The notes beneath the pieces were generated by a model. It saw only the letters and a program-made list of their open reading frames with translations, did no database searches and was not told the origin of the DNA. A stretch of 64,000 nucleotides of DNA, taken from positions 434,001 through 498,000 of the forward strand of contig NZ_CP082839.1 in the NCBI RefSeq assembly GCF_019930585.1. Reading direction: 5' to 3'. This document shows, in pieces, positions 29,488 through 39,513 of the stretch. Position numbers and translations under genes: made by a program. The stretch is from Sphingomonas nostoxanthinifaciens (GTDB lineage: Bacteria > Pseudomonadota > Alphaproteobacteria > Sphingomonadales > Sphingomonadaceae). Within the stretch, counting starts at the first letter, position 1; each line of letters begins with the position of its first letter.

Positions 29488-30641
29488 GAAAGGCCGCATC
29501 CGCGCTCGACTATCGCGAGCTTGCCCGGCGGCGGCTGCCGCCCTTCCTGTTCGAATATATCGACGGCGGCTCCTATGCCGAGGTGACGCTGAAGCGCAAC
29601 GTCGCCGAGCTTGAGCAGATCGCGCTGCGCCAGCGTGTGCTGACCGACGTCTCGCGCATCGACGTGTCGACCGAATTGTTCGGCCGGCGCCAGGCGCTGC
29701 CGGTGGCGCTCGCGCCGATCGGCCTTGCCGGCATGAATGCGCGGCGGGGCGAGGTGCAGGCGGCGCGCGCGGCGGAGGCGGCGGGCATTCCCTTTTGCCT
29801 GTCGACCGTCTCGGCCTGCCCGCTCGACGAAGTGGCGGCTGCGGTGTCGGAGCCGTTCTGGTTCCAGCTCTACATGATCCGCGATCGCGGCTTCATGCGC
29901 GAACTGCTCGGCAAGGCGAAGGCGGCGGGCTGCTCGACGCTCGTCTTCACCGTCGACATGCCGGTGCCGGGCTCGCGCTATCGCGATTATCATTCGGGCC
30001 TCGCCGGCGCGCCGGGGATGGCGGGGGCGCTGCGCCGCATGTGGCAGGGCGTCACCCATCCGCGCTGGGCGTGGGATGTCGGCGTCCATGGCCGGCCGCA
30101 CCAGCTCGGCAACGTCGCGCCGGTGCTGGGCAAGAATACCGGGCTCGAAGATTTCTTCGCGTGGATGCGCAACAATTTCGACCCGACGGTCAGCTGGGCC
30201 GATCTCGATTTCATCCGCGAGACGTGGGACGGCCCGCTCGTCATCAAGGGCATCCTCGACGCCGAGGATGCGCGCGCGGCGGTGACGCTCGGCGCGGACG
30301 GCATCGTCGTCTCGAATCATGGCGGCCGCCAGCTCGACGGCGTGCCGTCTACCGCGCGCGCGCTGCCGCCGATCGTCGATGCGGTCGCGGGCAAGCTCAC
30401 CATCCTCGCCGATGGCGGCGTGCGCTCGGGGCTCGACGTGGTGCGGATGCTGGCGCTGGGCGCCGACGGCGTGCTGCTCGGCCGTGCGTGGATCTATGCG
30501 CTGGCGGGCGGCGGGCAGGCCGGCGTCGCGCACATGCTCAAGCTGGTCGAGGCCGAGATGCGCGTCGCGATGGCGCTGACCGGCTGCACCGACATCCGCG
30601 CGATCGATCGCTCGCGGCTGGTTGCAGCGACGGTGGCCTAA
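29484..30641 (+). CDS. lldD: FMN-dependent L-lactate dehydrogenase
   Basis: 385 residues; family of L-2-hydroxy-acid dehydrogenases, oxidises L-lactate to pyruvate and passes electrons to the quinone pool. Catalytic and FMN motifs: [34 protein letters not shown], the His of [12 protein letters not shown] and the arginine of [12 protein letters not shown]. Overlapping the rhamnose dehydrogenase gene by 4 bases ties it to the pathway, whose last step releases L-lactate. Membrane-peripheral. Confidence 0.93.
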   Translation: MRKAASALDYRELARRRLPPFLFEYIDGGSYAEVTLKRNVAELEQIALRQRVLTDVSRIDVSTELFGRRQALPVALAPIGLAGMNARRGEVQAARAAEAAGIPFCLSTVSACPLDEVAAAVSEPFWFQLYMIRDRGFMRELLGKAKAAGCSTLVFTVDMPVPGSRYRDYHSGLAGAPGMAGALRRMWQGVTHPRWAWDVGVHGRPHQLGNVAPVLGKNTGLEDFFAWMRNNFDPTVSWADLDFIRETWDGPLVIKGILDAEDARAAVTLGADGIVVSNHGGRQLDGVPSTARALPPIVDAVAGKLTILADGGVRSGLDVVRMLALGADGVLLGRAWIYALAGGGQAGVAHMLKLVEAEMRVAMALTGCTDIRAIDRSRLVAATVA

Positions 30642-30670
30642 ACTGCCCCGTCCGCGCTAAGGCTGTACCC

Positions 30671-32032
30671 ATGCAGCCTGAGCGCGGTGCCGTCCGCTAC
30701 CCCCGGTGGACGATCGCGGCGACGATGCTGGCTTCCAGCCTCGCCTTCGTCGACGGGTCGGTGACGAACGTCGCTTTGCCGGCGATGGGGGCGGACCTGA
30801 AGGCCGATCCGGCGACATTGCCGTGGATCATCAGCGCCTATCTGTTGCCGCTCTCCGCCTTGCTGCTTTTCGGCGGCGCGGCGGGCGACCGCTTCGGGCG
30901 GCGGCGGATGCTGATCGGCGGCATCGTCATCTTCGCTTTGGCCTCGATAGGGTGCGCGTTGGCATCGGGCGCGGCCGGGTTGCTGGCGTCGCGCGCCTTG
31001 CAGGGGATCGGCGCGGCGATCCTGATGCCCAACAGCCTCGGCATCCTCGGCAGTTCGTTCACCGGCGAGGCGCGCGGCCGCGCCGTCGGCACCTGGGCCT
31101 CGGCCGGCGCGATCGCCAGCGCGGTGGGGCCACCGCTCGGCGGCTGGCTGGTCGATGCGGTCGGCTGGCGGACGATCTTCTACCTCAACCTGCCGATCGC
31201 GGCGGCCGCGATCCTCATCGCCTGGTTCGCGCTCGAGGAACGGCGCGACGGCGAGGGCCGGCTCGACTGGGGCGGCGCGATCCTCGCGACCGTCGCGCTC
31301 GGCGCGCTCACATGGGCGCTCACCGCCTGGTCGAGCCGCCATGCGGCGTCGCCGGGCATCTGGGGCGGGCTCGGTGCGGCAATCGTGCTCGGCGGCCTGT
31401 TCGTCGCGGTCGAGCGGCACCGCGGCGATCGGGCGATGATGCCGCTCGCTTTGTTCGGTTCGCGGCCGTTCGTCGGCCTCACGTTGCTGACCTTGCTGCT
31501 CTATGGCGCGCTCGGCGGGCTGATCGTGCTGCTGCCCTATTTGCTGATCGTCGGCGGCCATTACAGCCCGGTGCAGGCCGGCTTCGCCTTGTTGCCCTTC
31601 CCGATCGTCATCGGCACGGCGTCGCGCGCGATGGGGCGGCTGTCGGGGCGGCTGGGCGCGCGCTGGCCGCTGACGGTGGGGCCGATCGTGACCGGCCTGG
31701 GCTTCGCGCTGCTGCTGCGCGCCGATCCGACCGCGAGCTATTGGACGAGCATCCTGCCTGGCATGGCAGTGATCGCACTCGGCATGGCCGGTGCGGTCGC
31801 GCCGCTGACGACCGCGGTGCTGTCGTCGGTCGACGATCGCCATACCGGCACGGCGTCGGGCTTCAACAGCGCGGTCGCGCGCACCGGCGGGCTGATCGCG
31901 ACCGCCTTGTGCGGCGCGGTGCTGTCGCGGACGGGCGGCGCGTTGGTCGACGCCTTCCACGCCGCCGCGATCGTGGCAGCGATCCTCGCGGTCGCTTCGG
32001 GCATCACCGCCTTCCTCACGCTCGATCGCTGA
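30671..32032 (+). CDS. MFS transporter, DHA2 (14-helix drug:H+ antiporter) family
   Basis: 453 residues with about 14 hydrophobic segments. Signature motifs: the FVDGSVTNVALPAMG opening, GGAAGDRFGRRRM (motif A) and SALQGIGAAILMP-like RALQGIGAAILMPNSLG (motif C region). DHA2 members export drugs, dyes or toxic metabolites. It begins 29 bases after lldD and could be co-transcribed, though no link to rhamnose is evident. Confidence 0.9.
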   Translation: MQPERGAVRYPRWTIAATMLASSLAFVDGSVTNVALPAMGADLKADPATLPWIISAYLLPLSALLLFGGAAGDRFGRRRMLIGGIVIFALASIGCALASGAAGLLASRALQGIGAAILMPNSLGILGSSFTGEARGRAVGTWASAGAIASAVGPPLGGWLVDAVGWRTIFYLNLPIAAAAILIAWFALEERRDGEGRLDWGGAILATVALGALTWALTAWSSRHAASPGIWGGLGAAIVLGGLFVAVERHRGDRAMMPLALFGSRPFVGLTLLTLLLYGALGGLIVLLPYLLIVGGHYSPVQAGFALLPFPIVIGTASRAMGRLSGRLGARWPLTVGPIVTGLGFALLLRADPTASYWTSILPGMAVIALGMAGAVAPLTTAVLSSVDDRHTGTASGFNSAVARTGGLIATALCGAVLSRTGGALVDAFHAAAIVAAILAVASGITAFLTLDR

Positions 32033-32121
32033 GCCGCCTTGCCGGGCGAGGTGCCGCGGCTAAGGTGGGGCCGTCGCGTGCAGCCGTCCGGCTCAAGCGT
32101 TTCTGGACCGGAGGCCGTGCA

Positions 32122-33855
32122 GTGAAGGCAGGACGAGCATTGGTTGCGGTCGCGATGGCGCTGTCCGCCGTTCCGGCCCGGAGCGCCGTGTCCGCGTCGC
32201 CGCACGTCACCGTCACCATTCCGGCGAGCGTCGGGCAGCCGGTCGACGGACGGCTGATCCTGCTGCTCTCGCCCAAGCTGACCGGCGAACCGCGCGAGCA
32301 GGTGTCGCTGGAAAGCGCGCTCAAATCGCCCTTCATGTTCGGCCAGACGATCGACGGCGTCCGGGCGGGCGCGTCGGTGTCGATCGGGTCGGCGGCGTTC
32401 GGCTGGCCGGTCGCGAACCTGCGCGCGCTGCCGGCGGGCGATTACATGATGCAGGTGGTGCTCAACCGCTACGAGACGTTCCACCGCGCCGACGGCCCGG
32501 TCGTCAAGCTCGCGCCCGACAAGGGCGAGGGGCAGAATTGGAAGATCAAGCCGGGCAATCTCTATTCGCGGCCGGTGCGCGTGCACTGGGATCCGAAGCG
32601 TCCGCCGGCGCTCGCCGCGACGCTGGATCAGGTGATGCCGCCGATCGCGGACAAGCCCGACACCGATTATATCAAGCATGTGCGCATCAAGAGCGCGCGG
32701 CTCTCGGCCTTCTGGGGGCGGCCGGTCTATCTGCGCGCGCACGTGCTGCTGCCCGACGGCTTCGCCGCGCACCCGCAGGCGCATTATCCGCTGATGGTGT
32801 TCCACGGCCATTTCCCCGACGATATTTCGGGGTTTCGCACCACGCCGCCGGATCCGAATCTGAAGCCCGATTATTCGGAGCGCTTCCACGTCGCGGGCTA
32901 TAACCGCATCCAGCAGCAGGAGGCCTACGCCTTCTACCAGAAGTGGATTGCGAAGGATTTTCCGCGCTTCATCGTGATCGAGATCGACCACGCCAATCCC
33001 TTCTTCGACGACAGCTACGCGATCAACTCGGCCAATCTCGGCCCCTATGGCGACGCGATCAATTACGAGCTGATCCCCGAGATCGAGAAGCGGCCCCGCG
33101 GGATCGGGCAGGGCTGGGCGCGCTTCACCTATGGCGGTTCGACCGGCGGGTGGGAGGCGATCGCCACCCAGGTCTTCTATCCTGACATGTATAATGGCGC
33201 GTTCGTCGCCTGCCCCAGCCCGCTCGATTATCACACGCTGACGGTGATCGACCTGTACGGCGACAAGAACGCCTATGTGCTCAAGGGCAATGCCCAGTCG
33301 ATCGAGCGGCCCGCGATGCGCACCTATCTCGGCGAGATCATCGCGACCCAGCGCGACATCAATTATCAGGAGCTGGTGGCGGGCGACAAAGGCCGTTCGG
33401 GCGGGCTCTACGACGGCTGGCAGGCGGTGTGGTCGCCAATGGGCAAGGACGGTTATCCCGATCCGGTGTTCGACAAGGTGACGGGCGCGATCAAGCCCGA
33501 GATCGCGGCCTATTGGCGCGAGCATTCGGACCTGACCCACATCATCCAGCGCGACTGGAAGACGCTGGGGCCGAAGCTCGCCGGCAAGCTCCACATCTAT
33601 GTCGGCATCGGCGACAATTATTTCCTCACCGACGCGGTCTACCGCATGCAGGACGTGCTGGAGGGGCTGAGCAGCCCGGCCTATGGCGGCGAGGTCGCCT
33701 ACGGCAATCGCGCCGAGCATTGCTGGAACGGCGACCCGACCCAGATCAACGCGCTGACGCGGCTGCATTATAACTTCCAGTTCCTGCCGAAGATCGTGAA
33801 GCGCATCGCGGACACCGCCCCGCCGGGCGCGGACCTCACGAGCTGGCGCTATTGA
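32122..33855 (+). CDS. Secreted alpha/beta-hydrolase (esterase-like), substrate unknown
   Basis: 577 residues with a Sec signal peptide (cleavage after about residue 22). The first half has an Ig-like beta region, the second an alpha/beta-hydrolase: LMVFHGHFP (oxyanion strand), FTYGGSTGGWEA (nucleophile Ser in a GGSTGG elbow), then HIYVGIGDNYFL and RAEHCWNG (possible Asp and His). Tyrosine and tryptophan are frequent. GTG start with GGAGG about 8 bases upstream. It may be an esterase for sugar- or polymer-bound acyl groups; the neighbours do not decide. Confidence 0.75.
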   Translation: MKAGRALVAVAMALSAVPARSAVSASPHVTVTIPASVGQPVDGRLILLLSPKLTGEPREQVSLESALKSPFMFGQTIDGVRAGASVSIGSAAFGWPVANLRALPAGDYMMQVVLNRYETFHRADGPVVKLAPDKGEGQNWKIKPGNLYSRPVRVHWDPKRPPALAATLDQVMPPIADKPDTDYIKHVRIKSARLSAFWGRPVYLRAHVLLPDGFAAHPQAHYPLMVFHGHFPDDISGFRTTPPDPNLKPDYSERFHVAGYNRIQQQEAYAFYQKWIAKDFPRFIVIEIDHANPFFDDSYAINSANLGPYGDAINYELIPEIEKRPRGIGQGWARFTYGGSTGGWEAIATQVFYPDMYNGAFVACPSPLDYHTLTVIDLYGDKNAYVLKGNAQSIERPAMRTYLGEIIATQRDINYQELVAGDKGRSGGLYDGWQAVWSPMGKDGYPDPVFDKVTGAIKPEIAAYWREHSDLTHIIQRDWKTLGPKLAGKLHIYVGIGDNYFLTDAVYRMQDVLEGLSSPAYGGEVAYGNRAEHCWNGDPTQINALTRLHYNFQFLPKIVKRIADTAPPGADLTSWRY

Positions 33856-33863
33856 GCCGGCGG

Positions 33864-35279
33864 ATGGCGCAACCGAACCTGTTCTCCGCCTTCCTTCGCT
33901 GCAAGCCGGTGACCGAGTTCGTCGGCGGCGGTGGCGAAGGCGCGGCGCTATCGCGGCGGATCGGCCTGTTCCAGCTGACGATGCTGGGGGTCGGCGCGAC
34001 GATCGGCACCGGCATCTTCGTCGCGCTGACCACCGCCGTGCCCGAGGCGGGGCCGGCGGTGAGCCTGTCGTTCGTGCTGGCCGGCATCACCGCCGCGCTG
34101 ACCGCGCTCTGCTATGCCGAATTGGCCTCGGCGGTCCCGGCGGCCGGCTCGTCCTATTCCTATGCCTATGCGACGCTGGGCGAGCTGGCGGCCTTCCTGA
34201 TCGGCGCGTGCCTGCTGCTGGAATATGGCGTGTCGGCATCCGCCATCGCGGTCGGCTGGGGCCAGTATCTCAACGAATTGTTCGCGCTGACCGTCGGCTG
34301 GCAGATGCCCACCGCGCTCGCCAATCCGCCCGGCGCGGGCGGGATCGTCAACGTGCCGGCGGCGGTGCTGGTCGGGCTGTGCACGATCCTGCTGCTGCGC
34401 GGTGCGCGCGAATCGACCACCGCCAATGCCGTGCTGGTGGTCGCGAAGCTGGCCGTGCTGGCGTTGTTCGTGGTGATCGCGCTGGCGCACTTCCGCGCGG
34501 CCAACTTCCACCCGTTCGCGCCGAAGGGGCTGGCCGGGATCGGCTCGGCCGCCTCGTCGATCTTCTTCTCCTATATCGGCATCGACGCCGTCTCGACCGC
34601 GGGCGAGGAGGTCGACGATCCGCGCCGCACGCTGCCGCGCGCGATCATCCTGTCGCTGTTGATCGTCACCGGCGCCTACATCCTCGTCGCGGTTGCCGCC
34701 ATCGGCGCGCAGCCGTGGACGGCGTTTGCGGGGCAGGAGGCGGGGCTGGCGGTGATCCTCCACACGCTCACCGGCGCGGCCTGGCCGGCGGTGCTGCTGT
34801 CGCTGGGTGCGATCGCCTCGATCTTCAGCGTGACGTTGGTAGTGCTCTACGGCCAGACGCGCATCCTCTACGCGATGAGCCGCGACGGCCTGCTGCCCGC
34901 CTTCTTCCGCCGGATCGATCCGGTGAGCCATGTGCCGCGCCAGAACACGCTGGTGGTGGCGGCGGCCGTCGCGCTGCTGGCGGCTTTGGTGCCGCTCGAC
35001 GTGCTGGTGAACCTCACCAGCATGGGCACGCTGATCGCGTTCGCGACGGTGTCGATCGGCGTGATGATCCTGCGTCGCACCCGGCCCGATCTGCCGCGCG
35101 GCTATCGCGTGCCGCTCTACCCCGCGCTGCCGATCGCGAGCGCCCTGTTCTGCCTCTACCTGATCGCCGGGCTGCCGGCGGACACCTACGCGCTGTTCGC
35201 CCTATGGCTGGCGGGGGCGGCGGCGATCTATCTCGGCTATTCGGTGCACCGCTCGCATCTGGCGCGCCCGGCTGGCTGA
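33864..35279 (+). CDS. APC-family amino acid permease
   Basis: 471 residues from ATG 33864, twelve expected membrane helices, similar to the cationic amino acid transporter branch (YfnA/CAT type). Signatures: LGVGATIGTGIFVALTT, the SSYSYAYATLGELAAFLIG segment and FFSYIGIDAVSTAGEEV. The start is chosen over an in-frame TTG at 33852, which overlaps the previous stop. Its stop faces the DUF885 gene at a distance of 5 bases. Confidence 0.92.
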   Translation: MAQPNLFSAFLRCKPVTEFVGGGGEGAALSRRIGLFQLTMLGVGATIGTGIFVALTTAVPEAGPAVSLSFVLAGITAALTALCYAELASAVPAAGSSYSYAYATLGELAAFLIGACLLLEYGVSASAIAVGWGQYLNELFALTVGWQMPTALANPPGAGGIVNVPAAVLVGLCTILLLRGARESTTANAVLVVAKLAVLALFVVIALAHFRAANFHPFAPKGLAGIGSAASSIFFSYIGIDAVSTAGEEVDDPRRTLPRAIILSLLIVTGAYILVAVAAIGAQPWTAFAGQEAGLAVILHTLTGAAWPAVLLSLGAIASIFSVTLVVLYGQTRILYAMSRDGLLPAFFRRIDPVSHVPRQNTLVVAAAVALLAALVPLDVLVNLTSMGTLIAFATVSIGVMILRRTRPDLPRGYRVPLYPALPIASALFCLYLIAGLPADTYALFALWLAGAAAIYLGYSVHRSHLARPAG

Positions 35280-35284
35280 GCGTC

Positions 35285-37099
35285 TCAGGCGACCGGCGTC
35301 CCGTCCCACGCGTCGACCATCGCCTCCAGCACCGGCATCGGCATCGCGCCGGCGAGGATCACGAGATCGTGGTACGCGCCGACGTCGAACCTCGCGCCCA
35401 GGCGCTGCCGCACCCGCTCGCGCGCGGCGAAGATGCGCGACTGACCATACATGAAGGCGCAGGCCTGCCCCGGCAGCACGCAGTAGCGATCAATCTCGCG
35501 CTCGGTCGAGGTCACCTGCTCGCCCGAATGATCGACCATCCAGTCGACCGCCTGCCGGCGGCCCCAGCGTTTGTGGTGTAGGCCCGTATCGACCACGATC
35601 CGGGTCGCACGCCACAGCATCGACTGGAGATAGCCGATGCGGCCGAGCGGATCGCCCTCGAAGACGCCGATCTCGTCGGCGACGCGCTGGCCGTAGAGCC
35701 CCCAGCCTTCCGAATAAGCCGAGAAGCGGGCAAGCTGCTTATAGGCCGGCTGGCGCGCGGCGACGCTCTTGAAGATCGAGATCTGCAGATGGTGTCCGGG
35801 CAGGCCCTCGTGATGGATCAAGGTCGGCAGGCGCCAGGCGGGCCATTCCTGCGGATGCTGCAGGTTGATCGAGATGACGCCCGGCCGCGATCCGTCCGCA
35901 GCCCCGCCATTATAAAAAGCACCGGGCGAGCCCGCCTCGATGTTGGGCGGTACGCGCCGAACGTCGATGTCGTGCGCGGGCTGGCTGCGGAAGGCGCGCG
36001 GCAGCAGCGGGAAGATCTTTTCGAGATCGGCATGGGCGTTGGCGAGCACCAGCGCGCGGCCGGCATCGTCGTCGGGCACGCGCATCCGTGGATCCATGTC
36101 GAGCGCGTGGAGGCGATCCTTGAGCGCGCCGCCGGTCATGCCCTGCGCCGCCAGCATCTTCTCCAGCTCGACGGTGATCTCGTCGACGATGGCGAGGCCC
36201 AGCCGGTGCATCTCCTCGGGCGGCATCGGCGTGGTGGTGTTGGAACGCAGCGCGGCGGCATACCATGCCTCGCCGTCGGGCTGCGCCCACACGCCCGCCG
36301 CGGATTTGGCGCGCGGCTGCAGCGCCTTGAGCGCAGCGACCTGCCGGTCGAGCGCGGCGCGGATCGGCCCGTCCCACAGCTGGATCGCACGGGCGGGATC
36401 GAGCGCGAGGCCCTTGGCCTTGGCCCCCGCGAGCGGCTCGCGCAGCAGGATCGACTGCGCGGCGGGCGTGTCGCGCAGCGCCGCGATCTGCACGATCGTG
36501 CGCGCGAGGATGAAGTCGGGCGGGATCACGCCGCGCGCGGCATCGCCACGGATGCGGGCGGTCTCCTGATCGAACGCCGCCGGCAAGGCTGTCAGCCGCG
36601 CAAGATAGGCATCGACGTCGGCCGGGCTCTGCATGCGCGCGCGGCTGAAGAATTCCGGCTCCCAATAATAAGCGCCGGCCATCTGGTTCACGACATAGGG
36701 GTTGGGCCGCAAATTCATGTCGACGAAGCCGTAGCGGCCCATCAGATCGGCATAATTTTCGTAGGTGAAGGCGGCGATATCGTAATCGCGCTGCATCGCC
36801 GGGCTCAGCCGCGATCGATCGAACGCGCGCAGCTCGGCGAGCCAGCGTCGTGCGATCGCCGCCTGCTGATCCTTGCCCGCCTGCGAGCGATCGTCGAGCC
36901 GGAGGCGTGCCGCGGCGTAGCGGCCATCCTTGTCGATCCCCGCGGCGAACTCCGGCGTCAGCGCGACATAATCGTCGAATTGGCGCAGCAGCAGCGCCTG
37001 GAGCGCCCCGTCCGGCCCATTCGCTACAGGGGCGGCGACTGCGCGTGTGCCGGCGGCCGCCAGTGCCGCCGCGCCGAAGGTGAAGGTTCTGCGATCCAT
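35285..37099 (-). CDS. DUF885 family protein with Tat signal (paralogue 1)
   Basis: 604 residues, exported. The N-terminus DRRTFTFGAAALAAAG looks like a twin-arginine signal. The family core contains the HEGLPGHH motif (zinc-binding type), SAYSEGWGLYGQRVADE, GRIGYLQSMLWRATR, and a late MPMPVLEAMVDAW. DUF885 proteins are putative metallopeptidases related to the gluzincin/M32-like fold; none of this branch is characterised to my knowledge. Followed upstream by an M28 peptidase gene on the same strand, so they may digest peptides together. Confidence 0.87.
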   Translation of the reverse strand: MDRRTFTFGAAALAAAGTRAVAAPVANGPDGALQALLLRQFDDYVALTPEFAAGIDKDGRYAAARLRLDDRSQAGKDQQAAIARRWLAELRAFDRSRLSPAMQRDYDIAAFTYENYADLMGRYGFVDMNLRPNPYVVNQMAGAYYWEPEFFSRARMQSPADVDAYLARLTALPAAFDQETARIRGDAARGVIPPDFILARTIVQIAALRDTPAAQSILLREPLAGAKAKGLALDPARAIQLWDGPIRAALDRQVAALKALQPRAKSAAGVWAQPDGEAWYAAALRSNTTTPMPPEEMHRLGLAIVDEITVELEKMLAAQGMTGGALKDRLHALDMDPRMRVPDDDAGRALVLANAHADLEKIFPLLPRAFRSQPAHDIDVRRVPPNIEAGSPGAFYNGGAADGSRPGVISINLQHPQEWPAWRLPTLIHHEGLPGHHLQISIFKSVAARQPAYKQLARFSAYSEGWGLYGQRVADEIGVFEGDPLGRIGYLQSMLWRATRIVVDTGLHHKRWGRRQAVDWMVDHSGEQVTSTEREIDRYCVLPGQACAFMYGQSRIFAARERVRQRLGARFDVGAYHDLVILAGAMPMPVLEAMVDAWDGTPVA

Positions 37100-37167
37100 G
37101 CCGTGCCCCGCTTGCTTCGGAGCGTCCGGCATAGCCCGGCTTCGTATACGATCAAGCGGAAGGTCGC

Positions 37168-38772
37168 TTAGCGGCTCCGCGCGGCTGCGCTCGTCGCGCG
37201 CAGCGGCTGGTATTCGCTGTCGGCATTCCAGTCGGGCCACGTGGCGCTGTCCGCGACCTCGCGGCCGAGCTGGTAGGCGACCGTCGCCTCCTGCGCGGTG
37301 CCGGCGAAGGTCCAGCGCGGATCGAACTGATCGCACGGCTGGTGGTAGCAATCATGATTGTAGCGCGCGACGATCGCGTCGCCCTTGGCATGGCCGCCGT
37401 CGATCAGGTCGCGCCCGGCGCGGAACGCCACCGTCGGCACGCCGCGCTTGGCGAACGAATAATGATCCGAGCGGAAATACCAGCCCGCCTCCGGGAACGG
37501 CTCGGGCACCACGCGCAGCTTGTTCGCCGCCGCCACCCGCGTCAGCTCCGCCTCCAGCGGCGTGCGGCCGCCGCCGATCAGCTCCAGATCGCGCGCGGCG
37601 GGCAGCACCAGATGCGGGTCGAGGTTGAGCGCCAGCGCGGTGCGCTCCAGCGGATAGAGCGGGTGGGCGGCATAATATTCGGAGCCGAGCAGCCCCTTCT
37701 CCTCGGCGGTCCATGCGGCGAACACGACCGTCCGCGCCGGGCGCGGGCCGTGGGCAAAGGCGCGCGCCACCTCCAGCAGCTCGGCGGTGCCCGCGCCATT
37801 GTCGATCGCGCCGTTGCGGATCGCGTCGCCGGTCGCATCGGGCCCGTTGGTGCCGTTCGCGTCCCAATGCGCGCCGTAGATCACATAACCGTCCGGCCGC
37901 GACGCGCCGGGCAGGCGCGCGATCACGTTGTGACTGATAAACGGTGTCGCGATCAGCGTGCCGTCGAGCGACAGGCTCGCGCCCGGGAGCGGGAATGCGT
38001 GGAACGCGGGATCGCGCGCGCGCTGCTTGAGTGCGTCGAGCGTCAGGCCCTGCTGCTGCAACAGCGCCGCCGCCACGTCGCCCGCGAGCCAGCCGGTCGC
38101 CTTGAGCCCGGTGGGTAGCAGCGGCGCCAGCACCGCCGACGGCACCGCATCGCCGCTGCCGACCTGGAAGAAGGGGTAGCTCGCTGCGGCATCCTCATGG
38201 ATCACGAGGACGGCGATCGCACCAGCCTTCGCCGCCGCCTCGAACTTCGCGCCGATCCGGCCGGCATAGACCAGCCGTCGGCCCTCGAAGCCGAGATCGC
38301 GCCCGCCCTCGAAATCGGGATCGTTGGCGAGTACGACCGCGACCTTGCCGGACATGTCGATGCCGCGATAGGCATCCCAGCCGCGCTTGGCATCGACCAC
38401 GCCGAAGCCCGCGAAGACCAGAGGCGCATCGGTGAGCGTCGTGCGACCGGCATTGTGCAGCCCGAGCGTCGCCTGCGTGCCCAGCGCCAGCGGGTGCGTT
38501 GTGCCGCCGAACGCGATGGCCATCGTCGCGCCGGGCGCGCGGTCCAGCCGTACCATCGGCACGTCCTGCAGCCAGCCGCCATTGGCCCCGCCGGGCTTGA
38601 GGCCGGCAGCGGCGAACTGGCGCGTCAGGAATGCGGTCGTCTGCCGTTCGCCGACCTCGCCTGGCCCGCGCCCGGCGAAGGCGTCGGACGAGAGGACCTT
38701 GTCGTCGGCCTTGATGCGATCGGGCGAGATCAGGCTGGCGGCGGCAGCAGCGAGGAGGGGGAGTGCGAACAT
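37168..38772 (-). CDS. Secreted M28 family zinc aminopeptidase
   Basis: 534 residues with an N-terminal signal and a PA-domain-like insertion (about 120-240). The M28 zinc ligands are in IYGAHWDANG (His/Asp), NGAIDNGAGTAELLEVA (Asp) and TAEEKGLLGSEYY (Glu-Glu), with the last His in FRSDHYSFAKRG. It should release N-terminal residues from peptides in the periplasm. It sits 68 bases ahead of the DUF885 gene and probably shares its transcript. Confidence 0.92.
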   Translation of the reverse strand: MFALPLLAAAAASLISPDRIKADDKVLSSDAFAGRGPGEVGERQTTAFLTRQFAAAGLKPGGANGGWLQDVPMVRLDRAPGATMAIAFGGTTHPLALGTQATLGLHNAGRTTLTDAPLVFAGFGVVDAKRGWDAYRGIDMSGKVAVVLANDPDFEGGRDLGFEGRRLVYAGRIGAKFEAAAKAGAIAVLVIHEDAAASYPFFQVGSGDAVPSAVLAPLLPTGLKATGWLAGDVAAALLQQQGLTLDALKQRARDPAFHAFPLPGASLSLDGTLIATPFISHNVIARLPGASRPDGYVIYGAHWDANGTNGPDATGDAIRNGAIDNGAGTAELLEVARAFAHGPRPARTVVFAAWTAEEKGLLGSEYYAAHPLYPLERTALALNLDPHLVLPAARDLELIGGGRTPLEAELTRVAAANKLRVVPEPFPEAGWYFRSDHYSFAKRGVPTVAFRAGRDLIDGGHAKGDAIVARYNHDCYHQPCDQFDPRWTFAGTAQEATVAYQLGREVADSATWPDWNADSEYQPLRATSAAARSR

Positions 38773-38829
38773 CCCCCCTTCTTGCCCGTCACTTGCGACG
38801 TGGCAAGCAGCGCAACGTTGCCGTCGGGC

Positions 38830-39237
38830 TCAGTCGATCTGGCCGATGCCCTCGCAGCTCAGGTCGAACGCGGCGAGCCCGGCGTCCAGATAGCCGGCAA
38901 GCGTCGGCATATCGAGCAGTTGCTCGGCCGGATCCTCCGAATCCGGATCGGCCGCCGCCTCGAGCGCATCGCTCCATTCGCTGGCATCGTAGGTGCCACG
39001 GCCGACCCATGCGAGCGCGAGGATCTCCTGCACCTGATCGTCGCCCAGGTCGTCGAGCAGCGCCACGATCTCCTGCTCGGTCGCCTCGTTCGCATCATCC
39101 TCCAGAACGGCGAACTCGTCGTCCGAATCGGTGGGATCCTCCTCTTCGTCGGTCTCGATCGACGGCACCTGCGCCTCCAGCTCGCGCGCACGCACCATCA
39201 GGCGACAGATCGTCTCCAGCGGGGTCAATAGGTCCAT
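38830..39237 (-). CDS. DUF3775 domain protein
   Basis: 135 residues, very acidic. The body (LARELEAQV... and LLDDLGDDQVQEILALAWVG) matches DUF3775, a small cytoplasmic family of unknown function common in alphaproteobacteria. The start at 39237 has GGAGG eight bases upstream, better than the in-frame ATG at 39255. Transcribed with or just before the M28 gene (57-base gap). Confidence 0.82.
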   Translation of the reverse strand: MDLLTPLETICRLMVRARELEAQVPSIETDEEEDPTDSDDEFAVLEDDANEATEQEIVALLDDLGDDQVQEILALAWVGRGTYDASEWSDALEAAADPDSEDPAEQLLDMPTLAGYLDAGLAAFDLSCEGIGQID

Positions 39238-39368
39238 CAGGGGCCTCCATTTCATTATCGATTCGGTATCGACAGCGCGAACGTGGCCGAAGCCGCCGGG
39301 TTCCGCATCGCGCCCAGCGAATGGTTGACCCTGGCCGGGCGGCCACCTATAGGCCCGCGACGCCTCGG

Positions 39369-39445
39369 GGCGGAGTAGCTCAGCTGGTTAGAGCAGCGGA
39401 ATCATAATCCGCGTGTCGGGGGTTCAAGTCCCTCCTCCGCTACCA
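39369..39445 (+). tRNA. tRNA-Met (CAT), elongator type
   Basis: 77 bases. Acceptor strands GGCGGAG and CTCCGCT pair over 7 positions with one G-T. The D-loop AGCTCAGCTGGTTAGAGC, anticodon stem GCGGA/TCCGC with loop ATCATAA and the T-loop TTCAAGT are standard; CCA is encoded. A modified CAT-Ile tRNA is less likely given the stem sequence. Confidence 0.93.
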
Positions 39446-39513
39446 TCAATGAGCCCGCTGGCTCGTCTAGGTCGCAGCCTCCAGGGCAATATCGGCGACG
39501 ATCTCCGAGTCGA

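Noticed and set aside
30706..32121. A 5' extension of the secreted hydrolase frame over the MFS gene
   Set aside because: The upstream part is out of frame with the transporter and lacks its motifs; the signal peptide at the GTG 32122 marks the real start.
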